A DNA stretch of 32,051 nt from Sediminimonas sp. GTDB taxonomy: Bacteria; Pseudomonadota; Alphaproteobacteria; Rhodobacterales; Rhodobacteraceae. Positions 26,271 through 32,051 of the stretch are shown in pieces. Position 1 is the first letter of the stretch; each line of letters starts with the position of its first letter. Location of the stretch: the NCBI RefSeq assembly GCF_024637375.1, contig NZ_JAGXFK010000089.1, positions 1 through 32,051 of the forward strand, read 5' to 3'. The translations under genes were made by a program, and so were the position numbers. The notes beneath the pieces were generated by a model. It made no database searches and was not told the DNA's origin. It saw nothing but the letters and a program-made list of their open reading frames with translations.

Positions 26271-28289
26271 TCAACCCAGCAGCGCGCGCACCCTGTCGGC
26301 CACGGCTTGCGCGGTGATGCCGAATTTCTCGTAGAGCACCTCCGCCGGGGCCGAGGCGCCGAAGCTGTCCATGCCGACGAAATCGGCCCTGGCCTCGCGC
26401 CCGCGCTCTCCGCAAAGCCACCTGTCCCAGCTTTGCCGCACACCGGCCTCGACGCCGACGCGTACCGGGCCGCCGGGCAGGACGCGCTTGCGCACGGCCG
26501 CATCGGCCTCGGCGAACAGCTCCATGCAGGGCATCGAGACGACGCGCGTGCCGATGCCATCGGCTTCGAGCATGGTGCGCGCCTCCATGGCGATGGCCAC
26601 TTCCGAGCCGGTGGCGATCACGATTGCCTGGCGCTTTCCCGTCGCCTCGGCCAGCACGTAGGCGCCCTGGGCCACCATGTTGCGGTTGCGGTGCTCGGTG
26701 CGCAACGTGGGCACCCCCTGGCGCGTCAGCGACAGGACCGAGGGCGTTTCGGTCGAGGTCAGCGCCAGTTCCCACGCCTCGGCCGTTTCGACCGTGTCGC
26801 AGGGGCGAAAGACGCGGGTATTGGGCGTGGCGCGGCTGATGGCGAGGTGTTCCACCGGCTGGTGGGTGGGGCCATCCTCGCCCAGGCCGATGCTGTCATG
26901 GGTCATGACATAGCTCACCGGCAGCCGCATCAGCGCCGACAGCCGCATCGCCGGGCGCGCGTAGTCGGTGAAACACATGAAGGTGCCGCCATAGGGACGC
27001 ACGCCACCATGCAGGGCCATGCCGTTCATCGCCGCGGCCATGGCGTGTTCGCGGATGCCGTAATGGATGTAGCGGCCCTTGCGGTTGCCCTCGTCGAACA
27101 CGCTCAGGTCGGCGGTGCGGGTGTTGTTCGACCCGGACAGGTCGGCCGAGCCGCCCACGGTTTCCGGCGCGATGGGGTTAATGATCTCGAGCACCATCTC
27201 GCTGGATTTGCGGGTGGCCACCTTGGGCGCTTCGTCGCTGATCTGGCGTTTCAGCGCCTTGATCCGCGCCGACAGCTTCTTGGGCGCCGAGCCGGCCTGG
27301 ATGCGGGCGAACTCGTCGCGGCGGCGCGCCGGCAGTGCTGCCAGCCGTTCGGCCCAGGCGGCGCGCTCGCTCGCGCCGCGGCGGCCGATTTCCTCCCACT
27401 GGGCCTTGATGTCGTCGGGCACGACGAAGGGCGCGGCGGTCCAGCCGTAGGCGGCCTTGGTATCCGAAATCAGCGCAGGGTCGGTCAGCGCGCCGTGGCC
27501 CTTGGCGGTGTCCTGCGCCGCCGAGCCGAGCGCGATATGCGTCTTGCAGGCGATCATCGAGGGCTTGCGCGCCGCCTTTGCCGCCGCCAGCGCGGCGTCG
27601 ATGGCATCGGGGTCGTGGCCGTCGATTTCCTGCACATGCCAGCCGGCGGCGCGGAAACGTTGCACCTGGTTGGTGCGGTCGGCCAGATCGACCTTGCCGT
27701 CGATGGTGATGCTGTTGTTGTCCCACAGGACCACCAGCTTGCCCAGGCGTTGACGCCCGGCCAGCGCGATCGCCTCGTGGCTGACCCCTTCCATCAGGCA
27801 GCCGTCGCCGGCGATGACATAGGTCATGTGATCGACGATCTTGCGGCCATAGCGGGCGCGCTGGATTTCCTCGGCGATGGCAAAGCCGACGGCGTTGGCG
27901 ATTCCCTGGCCCAGCGGGCCGGTGGTGGTCTCAACGCCGCTGGCATGGCCGTATTCGGGGTGCCCGGCGGTGCGCGCGCCCCACTGGCGGAAATTGCGCA
28001 GCTCGTCCATCGGCATGTCGGCATAGCCGGTCAGGTGCAGCAGCGAATACAACAACATCGAGCCGTGCCCGGCGCTGAGGATGAAGCGGTCGCGATCGGG
28101 CCAGTGCGGATCGGCGGCGTCGAACTTGAGGTGGCGCGCGAACAGAACCGTGGCGACATCGGCCATGCCCATGGGCATGCCGGAGTGGCCCGAATTGGCG
28201 GCGGCGACCGCGTCGAGCGTGAGCGCGCGGATGGCTGCCGCCCGCATCCAGTGGTCGGGGTGCGTGTTGCGAAGGGTGGGTATGTCCAC
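26271..28289 (-). CDS. tkt: Transketolase
   Basis: Transketolase moves two-carbon units between sugar phosphates in the pentose-phosphate and, where present, Calvin pathways, using thiamine diphosphate. The 672-residue product has the normal length and motifs: [13 protein letters not shown] near the start, [20 protein letters not shown] (about residues 59-78), [13 protein letters not shown] for thiamine/metal binding (about 160-172), GIREHAMAA with the catalytic glutamate, and [18 protein letters not shown]. The start is GTG at 28287-28289 with AGAGGA upstream. It is divergent from the coiled-coil/zapA pair, leaving 202 bp for promoters. Just past its stop are the mltG terminator and convergent mltG. 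Confidence 0.97.
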   Translation of the reverse strand: MDIPTLRNTHPDHWMRAAAIRALTLDAVAAANSGHSGMPMGMADVATVLFARHLKFDAADPHWPDRDRFILSAGHGSMLLYSLLHLTGYADMPMDELRNFRQWGARTAGHPEYGHASGVETTTGPLGQGIANAVGFAIAEEIQRARYGRKIVDHMTYVIAGDGCLMEGVSHEAIALAGRQRLGKLVVLWDNNSITIDGKVDLADRTNQVQRFRAAGWHVQEIDGHDPDAIDAALAAAKAARKPSMIACKTHIALGSAAQDTAKGHGALTDPALISDTKAAYGWTAAPFVVPDDIKAQWEEIGRRGASERAAWAERLAALPARRRDEFARIQAGSAPKKLSARIKALKRQISDEAPKVATRKSSEMVLEIINPIAPETVGGSADLSGSNNTRTADLSVFDEGNRKGRYIHYGIREHAMAAAMNGMALHGGVRPYGGTFMCFTDYARPAMRLSALMRLPVSYVMTHDSIGLGEDGPTHQPVEHLAISRATPNTRVFRPCDTVETAEAWELALTSTETPSVLSLTRQGVPTLRTEHRNRNMVAQGAYVLAEATGKRQAIVIATGSEVAIAMEARTMLEADGIGTRVVSMPCMELFAEADAAVRKRVLPGGPVRVGVEAGVRQSWDRWLCGERGREARADFVGMDSFGASAPAEVLYEKFGITAQAVADRVRALLG

Positions 28290-28491
28290 GGGCTGAGATC
28301 CTCTGGTATGGCTGCGACTGGCTGCTCAATACCAGCCCGGCGGCGAAGATCAAGCGTACCGGCGCCCCGGGCGTGGCGCGAAGCGGTCGCAAGGGGGAAG
28401 CATTTCGCGCGCCGATTGGCTAAACTCGGGCGCAAGGCATGGGGCGGTTGATTCGTTGCCCGAAGCTTTGCCAGAACGGGGATTAGGGACG

Positions 28492-29070
28492 ATGAGCGAA
28501 ACCAGCGGCAGCGATGACATCACCGAGCTTGAACGCCGGCTGACCGCGGCGATGGACCGGATCGGCCAGGGGGTCGAGGCGCTGTCGGAACGCGCCGCCG
28601 ACGCCGCCGAAACAGCCGAAACGGCCGCACCCGAGGCGGGCGGCGGCGATACGGCGCCCCCGGCCGTTGGGGCCGACGACGCGGGCGGCGAGGACGTCGC
28701 GCGCCTGCGCCAGGAGCTTGAGGACGAGCGGCTGGTGAGTGCGCAGCTCGAAGAGCGGATCAAGGCGCTGCACCGCAAGCACGACGCGCGCATGGCAGAG
28801 TTGGAGAAAGACCTCGGCGCGGCGCGCACGGCGTTGTCGGAAATGGGCGAGGCGCTGGAGACGCTCAAGGCGAAAAGCGACGCCCTGCACCGCAACGCCG
28901 AGGCGCTGCGCGCCGCCGAGGGCAAGGCGGGGGCGGATTTGCTGGACAACAGCCTGCGCGACGAGTTGGAGACATTGCGCGCCGCGCGTGCCGCCGACGT
29001 CGCCGAGGCGCGCGCCATAAAGGCGGCGCTGGAGCCGCTGCTGAGCGATGACGCGAAGGAGGCGAACTGA
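28492..29070 (+). CDS. Coiled-coil protein upstream of zapA
   Basis: A 192-residue hydrophilic protein with no named family that I recognise. Residues 8 to about 40 form a helix (LERRLTAAMDRIGQGVEALSERAADA); residues about 40-65 are an Ala/Gly/Pro-rich linker; residues about 67-180 show heptad-like spacing of Leu and Ala with many Glu, Arg and Lys, a long coiled coil (RLRQELEDERLVSAQLEERIKALHRK...). There is no signal peptide or membrane segment. The ATG at 28492 starts MSETSGSDDITE; the upstream open frame lacks a ribosome site. Its stop overlaps the zapA start by one base (TGATG), so the two are probably translated together, and a role near the division ring is a reasonable inference. Confidence 0.82.
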   Translation: MSETSGSDDITELERRLTAAMDRIGQGVEALSERAADAAETAETAAPEAGGGDTAPPAVGADDAGGEDVARLRQELEDERLVSAQLEERIKALHRKHDARMAELEKDLGAARTALSEMGEALETLKAKSDALHRNAEALRAAEGKAGADLLDNSLRDELETLRAARAADVAEARAIKAALEPLLSDDAKEAN

Positions 29071-29474
29071 TGCCCGAAGTCGAGATCCGGATCGGGGGAC
29101 GGTCGTTCGAGGTGTCCTGCCAGGAGGGCGAAGAGCAGTTCCTGCACGCCGCCGCGGCGATGCTGGACACCGAGGCCTCGGTCCTGAGCAAGCAGATCGG
29201 GCGGCTGCCGGAATCGCGGATGCTGCTGATGGCGGGGTTGATGCTGGCCGACAAGACCGCCGGTTTCGAGGACAACCTGCGCGAAAAGACCGAAAAGATC
29301 GCCAAGCTGGAATCCGAACTGGAAAAGCTGCGCTCGGCCCCGGCGCCCGAACCCGAGCGCGTCGAGGTGCCGGTGGTGCCCGCCAAGGTGACCGACGCGC
29401 TGGCCGAACTGGCTGCGCGGGCCGAATCGCTGGCCGACCGGGTCGAGGAAAACGCCAAGGGCGCCAAGGGCTGA
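29070..29474 (+). CDS. zapA: Cell division protein ZapA
   Basis: ZapA binds FtsZ and cross-links its filaments in the division ring. The 134-residue product starts with the family block VEIRIGGRSFEVSCQEGEEQFLHAAAAMLD (about residues 4-33), then the ESRMLLMAGLMLADKTAGFEDNL helix and a coiled coil with KIAKLESELEKL. A Pro/Glu-rich insert and a second helix make it longer than the roughly 110 residues of E. coli ZapA, as is usual in this group. It overlaps the coiled-coil gene by one base. Its linkage to tkt is typical for alphaproteobacteria. I see no 6S RNA gene in the 37 bp that follow. Confidence 0.93.
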   Translation: MPEVEIRIGGRSFEVSCQEGEEQFLHAAAAMLDTEASVLSKQIGRLPESRMLLMAGLMLADKTAGFEDNLREKTEKIAKLESELEKLRSAPAPEPERVEVPVVPAKVTDALAELAARAESLADRVEENAKGAKG

Positions 29475-29511
29475 GTGCCGCGCCTGGTGCGCCGGGGGCG
29501 GCGCAACGGGG

Positions 29512-29985
29512 TCAGGGGGCCGCGCCGGGATTCGCGGCCAGGGCCGGACCGGTGCGGAAATACGACACGTTGCTGGTGAAGGTGCTGTCCGGGCTCATGC
29601 GGATCAGCCGCGTGTCGGGCGCGTCGATCCGCGCCACGGTGTCGACGAACCACGGGTTCCAGCCATCTTCGGGGCCGAGGTATTTGCCCAGCAGGCGGCG
29701 GAAAAGCGCCGGGCGCGTTGCCACCACTGCGGCGCGGCCGCGCATCCCGAGGTGCAGCAGGATACCGCCGGGCCCGTCGAACTCGACGATTTCGACCGCG
29801 CAGCGCGGATCATGCCGCAGGCGCCGGGCGGAGCTGCCGCCCTCGGTCGCGGGTATCCACAGCGCGCCGTCCTCCCACAAGAACCAGACCGGCGCGTTTC
29901 GTGGTGCGCCGTCGTGGGTGGTCGTGGCGAGGTTGGCCATCAGCGGCTTGTGCAGCAGGGCCTCGGGCGGGAAGGTGTGGCTCAT
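29512..29985 (-). CDS. PPOX-class flavin-fold protein
   Basis: A 157-residue protein of the pyridoxamine 5'-phosphate oxidase-like split-barrel superfamily, whose members bind FMN, F420 or haem. Visible features are LATTTHDGAPRNAPVWFLWEDGALWIPA (about residues 19-46), the S.ARRLRHDPRCAVEIVEFD strand pair (about 50-69), and a GRAAVVA... block. F420-binding relatives have the same N-terminal layout, but the cofactor cannot be told from sequence. The ATG at 29985 was chosen for the family-like start MSHTFPPEALLHKPLMANLATT. It lies 80 bp downstream of trkH on the same strand and converges with zapA. Confidence 0.85.
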   Translation of the reverse strand: MSHTFPPEALLHKPLMANLATTTHDGAPRNAPVWFLWEDGALWIPATEGGSSARRLRHDPRCAVEIVEFDGPGGILLHLGMRGRAAVVATRPALFRRLLGKYLGPEDGWNPWFVDTVARIDAPDTRLIRMSPDSTFTSNVSYFRTGPALAANPGAAP

Positions 29986-30065
29986 GCAGCCAACATGGCA
30001 CGGGAGCGACCGGCGCGGCAATGCCGCCGGGGCGAGCACAGTGGGCTGCCCGCGGCAAGCGCTGC

Positions 30066-31481
30066 TCAGACCTCGCGCCAGAAGGCGGGCGTCAGCAGGA
30101 CCAGCACCGTCAGCATTTCCAGCCGGCCCAGGAGCATGCCCGCCACGAGCAGCAGTTTCGCCGAATCCCCGAGCGGCGCAAAGCTTCCCGCCGGGCCGAT
30201 CACCGGGCCGATACCGGGGCCGACATTGGTCAGCGACGTAAGCGCGCCGCTGAGCGCGGTCTGGAAATCCAGCCCCAGCAGCCCGAGCGCGAAGGCCAGG
30301 CAGGCCAGGGTCAGCGCGAAGATGGTGAAATAGGAGATCACGCCCGACATCACGTCATCCTCGACCTTGCGGCCTTCGTAGCGGATCGTGGATACGGCGT
30401 TGGGAAGGGGGATCTTGCGGATCTCGGCGTGGGCGGCACGCAACAGGATGATCCAGCGCATCGACTTGACCCCGCCCGAGGTGGAGCCGGTGCAGCCGCC
30501 GGCGAAGGTAAGCATGAAAAACGCGGCCACCGCGAACGGCCCCCAGAGGGTGTAGTCGGTCGTGGCGTAGCCGGTCGTCGTGATGACGGAGACCACGTTG
30601 AACGCCACCAGCCGCAGCGCATCGAGCACCGGCGTGCCGGTCGTCAGGGTCAGCCACAGGCTGATGCAGGCGATCACCGCCGCCAGCGTCCACAGAAGCG
30701 CCATCACCTGTTCGCTGCGCAGCCGGTGGCGCAGCAGCACCCGGAGATACCACGCGAAGGGCAACGCGCCCATCACCATGAAAACGACCGCGACCCATTG
30801 CAGAAAGGCGCTGTCGAACTGGCCGAACGAGGAATCCGAGGTCGAATACCCCCCGGTGGACACTGTCGTCATGGCGTGGGCGGCGGCATTGAACACCGAC
30901 ATGCCGCCGATGCGATAGAGCATTGCGCACAGCGCCATGAGCGCGGCGTAGACGACCAGCGTGCCGAAGGCAAAGCGCGCGGCGTTGCCCAGTTCCTTGT
31001 CGGTCTTGTCGGAACTTTCGGTGCGGAAAAGCTGCATCCCGCCGACCTTGAGGATCGGCAGCAGCGCGATGCCCACGACGATGAACCCGATACCGCCCAT
31101 CATCTGCATCATCGCCCGCCACATCAGGATGCCGTGCGGGGTGTCGTCGAGCCCGGTCATCACCGTCGATCCGGTGGTGGTGAACCCCGAGGTCGCCTCG
31201 AACAGCGCATCGACCGGCGACATAGACCACAGATAGAGCGGCAGCGCCCCGGCGATGGCCGCCGTCAGCCAGATCGAGGTGGTCAGCAGGAAGGTTTGCA
31301 GCCGGCGCAAGCCGGTGAACGCGCCGTAAGTGACGAGCGCCAGCGCCCCCCCGACCATGCCGGTGATCAGCGCCGAGGTGGCGAAAACGCCGGCGGTGGC
31401 GGGAAACAACGCCGCGTCAAGCAGCATCAACGCGGCCATGAACAGCAGGATCAGCCCGTTGACGAAGACCACGAAGTTCAT
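30066..31481 (-). CDS. trkH: TrkH family potassium uptake protein
   Basis: TrkH is the inner-membrane channel subunit of Trk K+ uptake. The 471-residue product has about ten membrane segments and the four pore loops with their glycines: TSGFTTTGST (about residues 93-102), TTVSTGGYSTSDSSFG (second loop), VVSVITTTGYATTD (third) and LTSLTNVGPGIGPVIGPAG (fourth). The GCTGSTSGGVKSMRW block after the third loop is also typical. The ATG at 31481 gives MNFVVFVNGLILLF. The nucleotide-binding partner TrkA is not in this window. It may be co-transcribed with the PPOX-like gene downstream. The region upstream (31482-31737) holds the end of an IS110-type element. Confidence 0.95.
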   Translation of the reverse strand: MNFVVFVNGLILLFMAALMLLDAALFPATAGVFATSALITGMVGGALALVTYGAFTGLRRLQTFLLTTSIWLTAAIAGALPLYLWSMSPVDALFEATSGFTTTGSTVMTGLDDTPHGILMWRAMMQMMGGIGFIVVGIALLPILKVGGMQLFRTESSDKTDKELGNAARFAFGTLVVYAALMALCAMLYRIGGMSVFNAAAHAMTTVSTGGYSTSDSSFGQFDSAFLQWVAVVFMVMGALPFAWYLRVLLRHRLRSEQVMALLWTLAAVIACISLWLTLTTGTPVLDALRLVAFNVVSVITTTGYATTDYTLWGPFAVAAFFMLTFAGGCTGSTSGGVKSMRWIILLRAAHAEIRKIPLPNAVSTIRYEGRKVEDDVMSGVISYFTIFALTLACLAFALGLLGLDFQTALSGALTSLTNVGPGIGPVIGPAGSFAPLGDSAKLLLVAGMLLGRLEMLTVLVLLTPAFWREV

Positions 31482-31599
31482 GCGTTGCCCCTCATGCCGG
31501 CGCTGCCCGCTCACCGGCGCGCGTCCGACATGGGATAGCGTGACCGGGGCGCGCAGGCAATCATGCAGATGACGGGGGTGTTTCCTGATCCGCCCGCGC

Positions 31600-31737
31600 C
31601 CTGGTGTCCACCACCTGGTACAAGGTGCTCAATGGCCCTTTCCGGCCCTTTCCGGATGAGGTGGATGGCTCCTGCTCCACCGGCATCAAACGTGCCAAAG
31701 TGCAGTTGTCATTGACTGCGAGGAAAGGAGCCACCCG
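31600..31737 (+). other. Non-coding left part of an IS110-type element, possible bridge RNA
   Basis: This stretch precedes the transposase start and can form several hairpins: CACCT/AGGTG at 31612-31616 and 31623-31627; GGTGGA/TCCACC at 31660-31665 and 31676-31681 with a 10-base loop. A 10-bp direct repeat (GGCCCTTTCC) occupies 31634-31643 and 31644-31653. In the IS110 subgroup a bridge RNA that pairs with target and donor DNA is encoded upstream of the transposase; in the IS1111 subgroup it is downstream. I cannot place this element in either, so the RNA is a proposal. The exact left boundary of the element is not visible. Confidence 0.35.
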
Positions 31738-32049
31738 ATGACAGTAAAGACTGTGGGCCTGGATTTGGCCAAGGACGTATTTCAAGTTCACGGGATTTCG
31801 GAGAATGGCCGCGTCATATTCAACAGAGCCATCAAACGCGCGAAGCTGCTCGCCTTTTTTGAGGCACTTCCGCGCTGCACCGTTGGCATGGAGGCATGCG
31901 GATCGTCCCATCACTGGGGGCGAGCGCTGCGCAAGCTTGGGCACGACGTGAAGCTTATGCCCGCCGGCTACGTCAAGCCTTACGTGAAGCGCGGCAAAAA
32001 CGATGCTGTGGATGCCGAGGTAGATGGGATGGTTGCCGCCCTCCCCTGA
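31738..32049 (+). pseudogene. Truncated IS110-family transposase
   Basis: The 103 residues match the N-terminal DEDD (RuvC-like) domain of IS110-family transposases: GLDLAKDVFQVHG with Asp9, RCTVGMEACGSSHHWGRAL with Glu52, and VKPYVKRGKNDAVDAE with Asp89 and Asp92. After residue 94 (base 32020) the frame leaves the family consensus, reading VDGMVAALP and then a stop at 32047-32049. The C-terminal domain with its catalytic serine, about 200 or more residues, is missing. The start has AGGAAAGGAG upstream. GC is lower than in the host genes. The break lies 30 bases from the window end, so it could be a real truncation, an insertion of another element, or an assembly-edge effect. Confidence 0.85.
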
Positions 32050-32051
32050 CG

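Noticed and set aside
26307-28451. 714-residue plus-strand open frame opposite tkt
   Set aside because: Antisense frame of a complete transketolase; composition is an artefact of GC-rich codons.
29475-29511. Search for 6S RNA after zapA
   Set aside because: Some bacteria carry ssrS beside zapA, but the gap here is only 37 bases and shows no suitable structure.
31561-31944. 127-residue minus-strand open frame across the IS110 left end
   Set aside because: It lies antisense to the transposase N-terminus, whose catalytic residues are clear; no family resemblance.

Overview
The window looks like chromosomal DNA from a GC-rich alphaproteobacterium of the Rhodobacteraceae (Roseobacter group). The grounds are very high GC in nearly all genes, adjacent glnB-glnA, a tRNA-Leu just ahead of tig, rpsF-rpsR-rplI, fabD-fabG-acpP-fabF-mltG, tkt next to zapA, and lineage-typical small families (DUF6314, DUF6653, a Hint-fold protein, an alpha/beta hydrolase-OsmC fusion). 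Both edges look like contig ends: no gene is resolved in the first 479 bases, and an IS110-type transposase fragment lies at the last.

Layout. 1-479: no confident gene; a cluster of inverted repeats. 480-2950 (minus): a divergent FliG and PurB. 3057-4866 (plus): DUF6314 protein, biotin transporter BioY, terminator, DUF6653 membrane protein. 4949-6990 (minus): GNAT acetyltransferase and the hydrolase-OsmC fusion. 7164-7907 (plus): DUF3445 haem-type N-demethylase relative. 7952-9779 (minus): two unrecognised proteins that look like diverged paralogues, each preceded by the same 15-bp palindrome. 9962-11756 (minus): glnB-glnA. 11927-13504 (plus): NAD(P)HX repair enzyme with a lower-GC middle. 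13507-14055 (minus): Hint-fold protein. 14210-15662 (plus): tRNA-Leu(UAG) and tig. 15819-16235: DUF1330 protein. 16315-17575 (minus): rpsF-rpsR-rplI. 17839-19038 (plus): a small membrane protein and a secreted YceI protein. 19122-20348 (minus): cytochrome b561 fused to YceI. 20507-26148 (plus): fatty-acid genes fabD, fabG, acpP, a HisA-like paralogue, fabF, then mltG. 26271-28289 (minus): transketolase. 28492-29474 (plus): coiled-coil protein and ZapA. 29512-31481 (minus): PPOX flavin-fold protein and TrkH. 31738-32049 (plus): the IS110 fragment.

How the genes work together. Most are core metabolism and cell-cycle genes. FabD, FabG, FabF and AcpP form the fatty-acid elongation core. GlnB and GlnA are the nitrogen-assimilation sensor and enzyme, with both regulatory tyrosines present. 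S6, S18 and L9 form a ribosomal operon. MltG, ZapA and the coiled-coil protein act in the envelope and at division.

The least explained items are the paralogue pair with its shared palindrome (7952-9855), the HisA-like protein with altered active-site positions inside the fatty-acid cluster, the two neighbouring YceI-domain proteins of which one is fused to a b-type cytochrome, the FliG lacking classical motor-switch motifs, and the 5' end of an IS110 element whose upstream non-coding DNA could carry a bridge RNA. I found no CRISPR array, prophage, defence island or biosynthetic cluster. Assignments rest on reading motifs and translations; no database search was run.
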